A stretch of DNA of 64,000 bases, taken from contig CAZIWA010000014.1 of the NCBI GenBank assembly GCA_964542875.1, forward strand, positions 5,525-69,524. Direction: 5' to 3'. The stretch comes from CAZGOM01 sp964542875. Lineage in GTDB: Bacteria > Planctomycetota > Phycisphaerae > Phycisphaerales > Phycisphaeraceae. The position numbers were made by a program, and so were the translations under genes. Numbering within the stretch: the first letter of the stretch is position 1; every line of letters begins with the position of its first letter. Under the pieces are notes generated by a model that was not told where the DNA came from, ran no database searches, and was given only the letters and a program-made list of their open reading frames with translations. Below are positions 35,001 to 42,325 of this stretch, one piece after another.

Positions 35001-35109
35001 TCGCAGGTGCCTTTGCGGCCTTCTTGGCCCCCTGCGCCATCGCCCCCGGCGTTCCCGTTGCCACAGCCAACACCAAAACCGCCAAACCAATCAATCCATG
35101 AATCTTCAT
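32095..35109 (-). CDS. Secreted GH42-like protein with glutamine-amidotransferase-like domain (1004 aa)
   Basis: The protein has a signal peptide (MKIHGLIGLAVLVLAVATG...AMA), an Ala/Lys/Pro linker (about 26-70), a beta-rich N-terminal part, and a TIM-barrel-like middle ('NPAISELELRTVRQIGINGL', 'LTVDEIGQVYG', 'YVKPHRGAPIQRILASCSRG'). The C-terminal third resembles the beta-galactosidase trimerisation/amidotransferase-like domain ('YKVLYVMGPNITAKSIPKLK', 'FVEQGGTLYTAGYG'). A CxxC pair (TCTRCQDEF) lies mid-protein. It is probably an exported glycosidase or carbohydrate-binding protein, but catalytic acids were not assigned. It is the last gene of an operon starting with GH36. Confidence 0.65.
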   Translation of the reverse strand: MKIHGLIGLAVLVLAVATGTPGAMAQGAKKAAKAPAKAPVKAEATAPKAEAKEAAPKEPGAPREEVDVEEETEPEVLDRTYAMPDDVKIRARVAKSAFPGPLVIKWRYGGEGLGGDPVGGVFYAKPQPSKLPTLDEPAVKEAQTGFEDPDDLGDKLAVGQWSQWLPLDTFGKKYGMRMLTVTAHKPGKGRNVLDGTGSLGPVSADFEFEISWQGKTLKTIRESGVTGATVELSLRITTLTAGVTPEDPKFLAGVIGLKEYVQNRTNFLENLPWAKGPKPTLFFFVTDLGGYGQGSGYKIRHTNPAISELELRTVRQIGINGLRSGPSFLYEWIRENKGIGAEFKRGRIGGGGGYVSGSFDSEASYNEGDAGCPFKEGIVQIKQEAAQQAVDRNKQSPVQEVWALTVDEIGQVYGRTAEKGSHLATCTRCQDEFRNYLKLQGVEPEDVGQSEWDQVKPLDTRDEENLGWKTNKQKARVVYYQSLFTNFASAQMFTRLRNAMAAENEKKDKAAPGTPEAKQPYLYSYALRGNTFLMGGASLDFFDFYRYADNGFVHETSNRDVRVWNWDGYLLDVGRVMGKEQGTKLGIYVKPHRGAPIQRILASCSRGAQMIFLYTYGPDYWKGDGFSGSLDLLSTCSRAAAMIARVEPHIYKRPIAEKIQVGLVQPRSSEFWRRQGAGDAWAPAWENCKWMYTGLRHAKVMIDPLDEVMLEKNDLSAYKVLYVMGPNITAKSIPKLKAFVEQGGTLYTAGYGLVADEVNTPRKDLLDLLGLSSRNAPEIWRRVGVYGATGYSNFMSETSMVTKPTVTGPVTGTGIFAGAVIQPELGREVLVPAPGTEVVATFSDGKPAGTLRKLGKGQVITLGFFPGLDYMAPNLTGQLDMVKAYKAEALGFISKPALEKVTPRTDVPLANVETVLLEGQGNAKALILMNWAYEFGGLVKSNKGTRGTKEIAEAHDVPVRVKDLSGIKRVYSAATDKEVPFKADGKDIVVTLPLLQEGEILLFE

Positions 35110-35129
35110 ATCTCAAAACCTTTGCCTGC

Positions 35130-35981
35130 TTATTTCTTCCAGCAATATCCCTGGCCCTGCCACCCCGTCGCATTGTCGGCCCGCCATTGGCGCCATTCGC
35201 CATGCCCGTCAGCCATCACGTGATTCGCCCCTTGCGGCACATCACTGCTTGAGCTGGACCGGTGCCCATTTCTTCCCACCTGGAGAAAGCTCGTATTGGC
35301 CGAATACAAAAGCCCTGATCCACCCACGTTGTCCACGTAGAGGATGCGCTCCGACACGTTCTTGTACCGCTCGAGCCGCACCACGGGAGTCGGGTCGTTG
35401 GAGTTGTCTCCATCCCCGTCGGGGTTGGCCGTTCCCCTCCCGATGCGCCCGGTGTTGAGGCTGTTGGGCGTGCCTGGCCCGCCGAAGTAGCTGTACCCCA
35501 CCTGCGCCACGTTGTTGGAGATGGATTCCGTGCCGGTGGTGTAGTTCTCATTGTATTTTTCAGGGCGCTCTTCAACCGTCGCCGCGATCACTCCCGGGCA
35601 CCACCACAGCCGCCAGTGCGCGTTGTAGTTCAGGAACAGATACCTGCGCATGAACGCACACGTGTACATGCGCCCAAAGTCATCAGTGACATTGTTGTCG
35701 ATATAGATGCTGGAGATCGTCTTGTTGCTCCCGCCTGTAATGGGATCAGGCGTGTATTGTTTGAAATCAATGGTGTACTGCACCGTCCCCAGCGCCAGTT
35801 GACGCAGATTCGCCGCACACACCACGCGCCTTCCCTGCTCCCTCGCCGAGGTCAACGCCGGCACCAGCATCGCCATCAGCACGCCGATGATGGCGATCAC
35901 CACCAGCAGTTCAACAAGCGTAAAGCCTCTGGGCCTACGCCCGGCGCCGGTGCAGCCACCCGCTTTTTGAGTGCTTGTCAT
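35130..35981 (-). CDS. Type IV pilin-like protein within the glycosidase operon
   Basis: The 283-aa product has the helix 'RGFTLVELLVVIAIIGVLMA' with a canonical Gly at the cleavage position, and a C-terminal 'VMADGHGEWRQW'. It lies 27 bases after the GH36 gene and 20 bases before the GH42-like gene, all on the minus strand, so the three are probably cotranscribed. That suggests a link between this pseudopilin-like protein and polysaccharide handling at the envelope (inference). Confidence 0.88.
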   Translation of the reverse strand: MTSTQKAGGCTGAGRRPRGFTLVELLVVIAIIGVLMAMLVPALTSAREQGRRVVCAANLRQLALGTVQYTIDFKQYTPDPITGGSNKTISSIYIDNNVTDDFGRMYTCAFMRRYLFLNYNAHWRLWWCPGVIAATVEERPEKYNENYTTGTESISNNVAQVGYSYFGGPGTPNSLNTGRIGRGTANPDGDGDNSNDPTPVVRLERYKNVSERILYVDNVGGSGLLYSANTSFLQVGRNGHRSSSSSDVPQGANHVMADGHGEWRQWRADNATGWQGQGYCWKK

Positions 35982-36008
35982 GGAAGCCTTTCGTGGTTGA
36001 TCTCTGCT

Positions 36009-37871
36009 TTACACGCTCGTCAGTTCAGCCCGACCGCCTGAAGGAATGTTGATCTCCCGCGAACCCGCGGCCAGCACCCCTTCGTGAACGCTCTTGCCGT
36101 CACGGTTCCACACCTGGATGCGCTTATTGCCCACCGTCGGGGTCTCCAGCAGCAGCGTCTCCAGGCCTGTTCCGTTGAGCACATGCAGCCGCTTGCCCGT
36201 CGGCAGCGCGATCACGCGCGCCTGCCGCAGCGCAGCCACCCATTTGCTTCCTTCCACGCCGCCCGCCCACACATCCTGGTCCAGCGTCAGGGGGCGCCGC
36301 GGCGCCATGAACATCTCAACGTGATCGTTATAGAAGTGCAGCCAGTGGCCGATCGGCGCAAGCTGCTCATCCGTGAACCGTTCCAGGTCCATGCTGTACG
36401 TAGGCACGCCCAGAGCCACGGACTTAAGCGCCAGCAGCGCCATGTGCCGCGGCTCGCTGTGTACGCTGGTCACCACCGGGTCCACGTGCACGCAACGGGC
36501 AAACGCCTGGGTGTATGAGCAGCGCAGGTTATTGGAGTCCATGTCGTACGCCGTATCCCCGGCGCGCACCATCGTGCCGTGCCGCGCCAGCCGGACATTG
36601 CCGTAATCCTGCTTGAGCTCCATGATCGCATCGGCCCGGGCCTCCAGCGCGCCTTCCCACACCGCGGCCATCACCGCGTCCACCCCGCGAACCGGATCGC
36701 TGATGTCATGCGTGTGCTCAGTGGAATCGCACATCTGGTCGCTCAGGCAGTTGTACAAGTCCACTTTCAGGCCGTCGGCGCCGTACTGCTTAAACAGCCG
36801 GTACGTCTCCGCCCGGGCGTAGTCGCGCACATCCTTGTTGCAGGGGCAAAGCTGGTGCATGCCGTTGACGCTCAAAAAGTCCGTCCCGCCCTTGCGCTGA
36901 AACAGCCGCTTGAGCTTCGGCGCAACCTTCGCCTCCGGCGCCACGCAAAGCGGTGCGTGCCACAACAGGAACTTGAGCCCCATTGCCTGCACACGCTTCA
37001 CTAACCCAGGCAGGTCCGGCAGTTTCACCGGGTCCGGATAGTAATCGCCGTGATTGATCGTCCGCTGGTGAGGTGCGCCGTAATCATCATCCAAGCCCGG
37101 GCCAAACCAGCCGTCATCCAGAATGATCGTCCCGATGCCCAGCTTCTTGGCCACGCGTGCATTGGCCAGCACGCGCTCTTCGGTCATCTCTGCGCTGGGG
37201 AACGCCGTCCACGTGCACCACACCGGCCGCCACGCGTCCGGATGGTGAGGCTGCGAAATCCCCTCTGTCTTTTCGATCGTCCCGGTGTACTCCCGCAATG
37301 CTTCAAACCACGATGTCTGCTGCCGGGTCATGTAGATCGGCACGCTGCTCACAGGCTTGCTCGGCGTCCATTCAAACGCCAGGCCCAGGTGCTCATCGCC
37401 CCCCACCATGGCCTTGCGCTGGCTGATCACCGGCAGCACGCGCTTGATCTCCACCGCGCCATCGGCGTCCAGCAGGCCAAACGCGAACATGCACGGGCCG
37501 GATTCCGACATCAACGCGAAAAACGGGTGCCCTGCGTTGGGCGCGGTAATCCGAAAAAGCCCCGCCCGGATGTCCAAGGCCTTCATGGAGTTCACGTAAT
37601 GCCGTCCGCAGTCGGGAATCACCACCCGCGCATAGTTCAAAAGCGGCACGCACACCGTCAGCCTCAGCTTGCCGGTCGTCGGTTCCGCCAGCGTCACTTT
37701 CCCAAGCGCCGTGCCCGCTGCCATCAGTTCCCCAAACGGATTACGGGCCTCGGCCACCTGTTCCCACCCGCCCGAAGTCTCTTTTTCCAGCCGGATCACA
37801 TAAGGGTGCTGTTTCCACACGGGCCCCGAAACGGACACCGTTGATTTAGGCTGGGTGCTTGTGCTCGTCAC
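36009..37871 (-). CDS. Alpha-galactosidase-like glycoside hydrolase family 36
   Basis: The 620-aa product has no signal peptide, so it is probably cytoplasmic. A beta-sandwich N-terminal domain is followed by a TIM barrel with 'IILDDGWFGPG' (252-255 DDGW), 'MGLKFLLWHAP', the nucleophile motif 'GLKVDLYN' (Asp371) and the acid/base candidate Asp439 in 'MVRAGDTAYD', all in GH36/melibiase order. It hydrolyses terminal alpha-galactosides or related linkages. It heads the operon with a pilin-like and a GH42-like gene and has palindromic operator candidates directly upstream. Confidence 0.85.
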   Translation of the reverse strand: MTSTSTQPKSTVSVSGPVWKQHPYVIRLEKETSGGWEQVAEARNPFGELMAAGTALGKVTLAEPTTGKLRLTVCVPLLNYARVVIPDCGRHYVNSMKALDIRAGLFRITAPNAGHPFFALMSESGPCMFAFGLLDADGAVEIKRVLPVISQRKAMVGGDEHLGLAFEWTPSKPVSSVPIYMTRQQTSWFEALREYTGTIEKTEGISQPHHPDAWRPVWCTWTAFPSAEMTEERVLANARVAKKLGIGTIILDDGWFGPGLDDDYGAPHQRTINHGDYYPDPVKLPDLPGLVKRVQAMGLKFLLWHAPLCVAPEAKVAPKLKRLFQRKGGTDFLSVNGMHQLCPCNKDVRDYARAETYRLFKQYGADGLKVDLYNCLSDQMCDSTEHTHDISDPVRGVDAVMAAVWEGALEARADAIMELKQDYGNVRLARHGTMVRAGDTAYDMDSNNLRCSYTQAFARCVHVDPVVTSVHSEPRHMALLALKSVALGVPTYSMDLERFTDEQLAPIGHWLHFYNDHVEMFMAPRRPLTLDQDVWAGGVEGSKWVAALRQARVIALPTGKRLHVLNGTGLETLLLETPTVGNKRIQVWNRDGKSVHEGVLAAGSREINIPSGGRAELTSV

Positions 37872-37897
37872 GCATGGTCTCCCGACTTGTCGTCGCT

Positions 37898-37928
37898 GTT
37901 AACTGGTTAAAAAACAACCTAGGTTAAC
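37898..37928. promoter_or_regulatory. Candidate operator cluster upstream of the GH36 gene
   Basis: Two GTTAAC palindromes (37898-37903 and 37923-37928) bracket GGTT-N7-AACC, and AACCTAGGTT (37916-37925) is a perfect 10-bp palindrome. The cluster ends 27 bases before the GH36 start, in a short A/T-rich gap shared with the divergent gene at 38028. It looks like a repressor target. Confidence 0.5.
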
Positions 37929-38027
37929 AATAACGCAAAATCTGGATTCGGCAAGCGCTTATTGGCCCAATCCAGGCCCTGCGGTACCATTCGATGGCAT
38001 CCACCCACTCCGGAGGTTGTCAACAAC

Positions 38028-39098
38028 ATGTCTGATTCCACCCCCATCAATCCTTTCGCCCGCACCCAGGACACCCCAAACCCCGAGTCGCAAAGCCACA
38101 TTCCCCCATCCCTCCCCCTTCAAGACACCTTCTCCGCCAATCCCAGCGCCGGCACAGGCATGGTTCCCATCGCCCTCGCCTGCCTCATCTTTGCCTACGT
38201 CCCCATCGCCTTCTACGTGGTCCTTCAGATCCCCGGCGAACAACTCGTCATCCTCAACGTCTTCACCACTGCCCCCTGCATCGGCGCCTGCTTCCTTCTC
38301 TTCATCGGCCTGGGCATGCGCAAAACGCCCAAAACCATCATCGTGAACTCCCAAGGCCTCACCATCCATTCCCGCGGCAACAAGACAGTCTCCCACACCT
38401 GGGATCAAGTCGCCTGGCTCAAGCGCGAAAGCGCGGACGTGGCCATCGGCCCGTTCCTGAATGTCTATAACACCGCCGGCAAGGTCATCCTCACCGTCCC
38501 CTTTGGCTTCCCCGATGCTGACGGCCTTGCCAAAGCCATCGAGCAATACCTGGCCCGGAAAGTCGACCCCACCGTCACCCAGTCCGTCGTCACCAAAACC
38601 TCCAGGAAAAAGGCCTACTGGCAAATCCCCTCCGCCGCCTTCATGTATTTCCTCTGCGTCGGCTCCGCATGGCTCTCCTGGAACCTCCATACCACCCAAA
38701 CCGAGTACGCCGCATTCGCCGTCCCCGGCGTCGCCACCATCTCCGAAACCTTCATCGCCCCCGATGGCCGCACCACCCGCATCAGAATCAAAATGACAGG
38801 CGAAAACGGCAAAGTCGGCGAAGACAACATCGAAATCGACCCCCTCATCTGGAAAGCCATGAAAGTCGGCGACCCCTTCCCCGTCACCTACGTCCCTCAA
38901 AACCCCGATAACATCCAGCCCGTGTTCACCGGCATCAAACCCAAAGCCCCTGAAAGCCCTTGGTTTTTAGGCCTCGCCAGCGTCGTCTGGTTCGTCTTCG
39001 CACTCTTCCTCACCATTTCCGCAGTCCTCACCTACCAGGGCTACGACCTCGTCCTGGACTCCAAATCGCCCATGGGATTCAAAAAAGTCCGCGTCTGA
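38028..39098 (+). CDS. Membrane protein, DUF3592-like, first of two tandem paralogues
   Basis: The 356-aa product has two N-terminal helices (about 46-66 and 73-95), a soluble PH-like stretch (about 105-175, 'VNSQGLTIHSRGNKTVSHTW'), a third helix (about 197-216), a beta-rich segment 'VPGVATISETFIAPDGRTTR' to 'GDPFPVTYVPQNPDN', typical of DUF3592, and a last helix. The next gene has the same layout and clear similarity. The start at 38028 has GGAGG 11 bases upstream, a rather long spacing. Confidence 0.7.
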   Translation: MSDSTPINPFARTQDTPNPESQSHIPPSLPLQDTFSANPSAGTGMVPIALACLIFAYVPIAFYVVLQIPGEQLVILNVFTTAPCIGACFLLFIGLGMRKTPKTIIVNSQGLTIHSRGNKTVSHTWDQVAWLKRESADVAIGPFLNVYNTAGKVILTVPFGFPDADGLAKAIEQYLARKVDPTVTQSVVTKTSRKKAYWQIPSAAFMYFLCVGSAWLSWNLHTTQTEYAAFAVPGVATISETFIAPDGRTTRIRIKMTGENGKVGEDNIEIDPLIWKAMKVGDPFPVTYVPQNPDNIQPVFTGIKPKAPESPWFLGLASVVWFVFALFLTISAVLTYQGYDLVLDSKSPMGFKKVRV

Positions 39099-39135
39099 TA
39101 CGACCATCCTTATCAGCCCTTTCCGGAGCCCTCTT

Positions 39136-40155
39136 TTGTCCCCAGACACCCCCTCATCCCCGCCGCCTCGCTTCACCGTCACCTGGGAAGCCGACACCTG
39201 GAAAAACGCGCCTTACATGACGTTTGGCGGCCTCTTCCTGGTCATCGCCGGCCTCGCCGGAGTCATCTACGCCATCGTCGTTCTCGACCGCATGGCGGTC
39301 GTATACGCCATGGTGGTCCCCATGGTCATTGGCCACCTGCTCTTTTCCGCGGGCCGAAAAATCCTCCACATCCCCCAATCCCTCACCCTCGACGAAACCG
39401 GCATCACCTTCGTCGACCGCTCCGGCATCCCCCAATCCCACCCTTGGACCCAATTCGCCTGGGTTGAACGCCGTTACGAACAGTACACCACCATCGACTT
39501 CCTCTATTTCTGCGACGCCTCCGGCGCCTCCCGCTTCAAACTCCCCGCAGCCATCCTTCAACTTCCAAACCTCCCCGCTGTCCTGAGCCATTACATCACC
39601 GTCCAATCCCCCCCGCCCCCTCCCAAAACCGCCATTGATCTCAAACACCGCCGCTACGGCCGCTGGGCCACCATCGGCGGCATCTTCGCCCTGCTGCTGG
39701 GTTCCTTCCAGATCGGCCTCCCCACCTACCTCTACCTCCGCGCCGGCCAGCTCGCCCGGCACGGCGTACCCGGCCAAGCCATCGTCACCGAACGCTATCT
39801 CGCCCCCAACGGCACCACCACCCGCATCTCCATCAAAATCAAAGGTGATTCCGGCAAGGAAGGCACCGGAGACTTCGCCATCGATCCAGACGCCTGGGAC
39901 ACCCTCGCCGTCGGCGACACCTTCCCCGTCCTCTACGTTCCCCACAACCCCGGCAACAATAAACCCATTTCCTCCGGCATAGATTTAGGCAATGGGCCTG
40001 ACCCCAAACAACTCATCGCCATGGGCGTCGTCGCCCTCTGCTTGGGCTTTTACTTCCTTGTTTCAGGCATTAAAGCCCTCCGCACACCCCCCGCCGACCC
40101 GACTTCTCCACCGTCCGCATCCCCTCAAAATTCGTCCATCAACATCCAAATTTGA
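39136..40155 (+). CDS. Membrane protein, DUF3592-like, second tandem paralogue
   Basis: A TTG start at 39136 is supported by GGAG seven bases upstream; there is no nearby ATG. The 339-aa product matches its neighbour: 'VPGQAIVTERYLAPNGTTTR', 'GDTFPVLYVPHNPGNNKP', and similarly placed helices (about 30-50, 53-73, 178-198, 290-310). The pair arose by duplication and may form a complex. Function is unknown. Confidence 0.72.
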   Translation: MSPDTPSSPPPRFTVTWEADTWKNAPYMTFGGLFLVIAGLAGVIYAIVVLDRMAVVYAMVVPMVIGHLLFSAGRKILHIPQSLTLDETGITFVDRSGIPQSHPWTQFAWVERRYEQYTTIDFLYFCDASGASRFKLPAAILQLPNLPAVLSHYITVQSPPPPPKTAIDLKHRRYGRWATIGGIFALLLGSFQIGLPTYLYLRAGQLARHGVPGQAIVTERYLAPNGTTTRISIKIKGDSGKEGTGDFAIDPDAWDTLAVGDTFPVLYVPHNPGNNKPISSGIDLGNGPDPKQLIAMGVVALCLGFYFLVSGIKALRTPPADPTSPPSASPQNSSINIQI

Positions 40156-40213
40156 ATCCTTGACTTTTCATCTCTTTATCGGACAATGACGCATGTTCAC
40201 AAGGAGGTGAACT

Positions 40214-41017
40214 TTGACCACCATGGATGGAAGGTCAGTGCGTCCCACGCCCTCTACGCAGCTCTCTCGCGAGCAGATCATGCAAGCCACCATGGCATGC
40301 CTGACGCAGGACGGCTACGACGCCACGACCATACGCAGGATCGCCGCGCGCCTGGATTGCGCGGTCGGATCCATCTACCGTTATTACACCGACAAGCACG
40401 AACTTCTCTCCGTTGTCACTCAGCAGGCCCTCGCGCCTGTGGTGATCGCGCTGGAAGCCGGCGAGTCATTCCACCACAGCATCGGCCACTATCATCGGAT
40501 CGTCTCGCAACACCCCGAGACGTACCGCTTGATGTTCTGGCTCGCATGCCACGACCCTCAAAGCCCGGTTGCCGCCGGCCCTCACGCACCCGCTGCGGTC
40601 GGCCAGCAGCCCCCCACCGGCCACTTTGATACATCCCGTGTGCCCCTCGTGGTCAACCGGATCATCAAAGGCTGGGCCAAACAGCTCGACAGCTTTGACG
40701 ACGCCAGCTACGTCTGGGCCGTGCTCCACGGCATGGTCCTTCTGGGCGGCACCGTGCAGGACGTCTTCGACGCCGTCGCACCCCGCCTGGCTGGCGCCAT
40801 CACCAGCAAATTCGGCGAACCCGAACCCGCCATCGCCCTCCCGGCCACCGACGCCGTTGCTGTCGAGGCAGCTCCGGTCCAGGAAGCCCCCCAGACCCTT
40901 CCGGTCATGGAAATCATCGTCAACCCCGCGGTGGCCATCCCCACCCCGCGCGTTGCCGTCCCCGCAGTCACCACCACCGCAGTCGCCACGCCTCCCGAAG
41001 ACGTCACACTGCTGTAA
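40214..41017 (+). CDS. TetR/AcrR-family regulator
   Basis: AAGGAGGTGA (40201-40210) lies ideally for the TTG at 40214; an ATG at 40223 is too far from it. The HTH is at about 19-65 ('LSREQIMQATMACLTQDGYD', 'TTIRRIAARLDCAVGSIYRY'). The ligand domain follows to about 200 ('GHYHRIVSQHPETYRLMFWL'). The last ~65 residues are an unusual Ala/Val/Pro/Thr-rich tail. The target genes are unknown. Confidence 0.88.
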   Translation: MTTMDGRSVRPTPSTQLSREQIMQATMACLTQDGYDATTIRRIAARLDCAVGSIYRYYTDKHELLSVVTQQALAPVVIALEAGESFHHSIGHYHRIVSQHPETYRLMFWLACHDPQSPVAAGPHAPAAVGQQPPTGHFDTSRVPLVVNRIIKGWAKQLDSFDDASYVWAVLHGMVLLGGTVQDVFDAVAPRLAGAITSKFGEPEPAIALPATDAVAVEAAPVQEAPQTLPVMEIIVNPAVAIPTPRVAVPAVTTTAVATPPEDVTLL

Positions 41018-41046
41018 CAACGCCTCAAAAAACCAAACTGATTCCC

Positions 41047-41077
41047 AAAGACAGACGGCCCCAGGCCGTCTGTCTTT
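41047..41077 (+). terminator. Terminator after the TetR gene
   Basis: A 14-bp stem AAAGACAGACGGCC / GGCCGTCTGTCTTT with loop CCA, followed by CTTTAAT. Confidence 0.92.
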
Positions 41078-41105
41078 CTTTAATCATGTCTATCTTGTCT
41101 TGTAG

Positions 41106-41136
41106 GTCGGATTAGACGTCCTCGTCGTAATCCGAC
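41106..41136. repeat. REP-like palindrome
   Basis: GTCGGATTA-GACG-TCCT-CGTC-g-TAATCCGAC forms a 13-bp stem with a single bulged G and is preceded by TGTAG. The sequence resembles 'TAGGTCGGATTA...TAATCCGAC' REP palindromes of other bacteria. Only one copy is seen in the window. The remaining gap to 41340 has TTGTAAATC-type short repeats and nothing else. Confidence 0.5.
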
Positions 41137-41340
41137 ATCCCATTATTCATTTGAATGGCAAACATCACATCCCACGCCTCAACCCGAATCAATCTGAATT
41201 AATCCCAAACAACCTCTCCGCCACCTATTGCAACCCACCCTATCGCAGCGAGAAAACCATCAAGTAAATCTTGCCCATCTTGTAAATCGTGTTAAAAAAC
41301 TTTCCTTACCAAGCCCTCAAAAGCACATCTCTCTTCGCTA

Positions 41341-41376
41341 ACCAGCCCCCAGCCCCTAGACCCCAGCCCCTTCCTC
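41341..41376. repeat. Interspersed 'CCCTAGACCCCAGCCCC' repeat, copy 1 (overlaps hisA 3' end)
   Basis: ACCAGCCCCCAGCCCCTAGA continues into CCCCAGCCCCTTCCTC. It shares a long core with 43814-43854 and a shorter one with 53734-53763. The reverse complement of CTA at 41356-41358 is the hisA stop, so the final HisA residues EEGAGV are encoded by the repeat. Confidence 0.7.
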
Positions 41377-42090
41377 AAGCATCTCCCTTGCCTCGCGCAC
41401 TGAAAACTTATTCTCATAAATCGCCTTCCCCACGATCGCCCCCTGAATCTTCATCGTCTTCAGCCGTTTCAAATGGTCCAAAGACCCCACGCCGCCCGAC
41501 GCCACCACCGGTACATCTGTCGACTCCGCCATTTGCTGCGTCGCTTCGTAGTTGGGCCCTTTAAATGTCCCATCCACCGCGATGTCCGTATAAACGATCG
41601 CCGCCAGCGGCCACCCCTTCACATCGCGCGCAATATCAAACGCCGTACGATCCATCACCTTTTCCCACCCGCGCGTAGCCACCTTGCCGCTCTTGGCATC
41701 CAGCCCAAGCACGATCTTGTGCTTGTACGCGGCGATCTTCATCAACCCCTCAAACCACGCCCAGTTCTCAAGCGCTGCCGTCCCCAGGATCACCCGGTCC
41801 ACACCTGCGGCCAGAAGCTGGTCGATGCGTTCATTGCTGCGCACCCCCCCGCCCACCTCTACTTTCAGTTTCGTCTCCAGGCACACGCGCTTGATGATCG
41901 GCAGATGCGCCAGATTCCCATCCCGCGCCCCATCCAGGTCCACCAGGTGCATCCACGTACACCCCGCCGCTTCAAACGCCTGCGCCTGCTCCACCGCATC
42001 CACCCGGTAAATCGTCTCCTGCGCGTAATCCCCCTGGTGCAGACGAACCACCTGGCCATTGCGAAGATCAATCGAGGGGAAAAGGTACAT
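41356..42090 (-). CDS. hisA: HisA, phosphoribosylformimino-5-aminoimidazole carboxamide ribotide isomerase
   Basis: The start at 42090 (AGGAG six bases upstream) gives a 244-aa (beta/alpha)8 enzyme: 'MYLFPSIDLRNGQVVRLHQG' with Asp8, 'LKVEVGGGVRS', 'VDRVILGT', 'VYTDIAVDGTFKGPNYE' with the second catalytic Asp, and 'VPVVASGGVGSLDHL'. It catalyses the fourth step of histidine synthesis. No other his gene is in the window. Its C-terminus runs into an interspersed repeat (EEGAGV). Confidence 0.96.
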   Translation of the reverse strand: MYLFPSIDLRNGQVVRLHQGDYAQETIYRVDAVEQAQAFEAAGCTWMHLVDLDGARDGNLAHLPIIKRVCLETKLKVEVGGGVRSNERIDQLLAAGVDRVILGTAALENWAWFEGLMKIAAYKHKIVLGLDAKSGKVATRGWEKVMDRTAFDIARDVKGWPLAAIVYTDIAVDGTFKGPNYEATQQMAESTDVPVVASGGVGSLDHLKRLKTMKIQGAIVGKAIYENKFSVREAREMLEEGAGV

Positions 42091-42170
42091 CGCGCACTCC
42101 TGTATCGGGTTCCGGTTCCGGGCTCTGAGTTCCGGGGGGCAAAAGGATAGCACATCTGTCAGGAAAAACG

Positions 42171-42280
42171 GGTTTCGGGTAAAGCCTAAGACCAGAAACA
42201 CCCCTGCGGAAACCCTTCTCCTCTTTATTTTCTTACCCGATCCCCGAAACCCGAAACCCGGCACCCGATTTCCGATCCCT
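42171..42280. repeat. CCGAAACCCGG-type intergenic repeat, copy 1
   Basis: GGTTTCGGGTAAAGCC (42171-42186) faces ACCCGATCCCCGAAACCCGA and AACCCGGCACCCGATTTCC (about 42236-42274), so the two arms can pair. The same arrangement appears at 53615-53710 and an altered one near 63781-63990. Confidence 0.5.
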
Positions 42281-42325
42281 GCTAAACTATCCCCCTTCAA
42301 ATTTCCCAGACCCAAGGAACCACCC

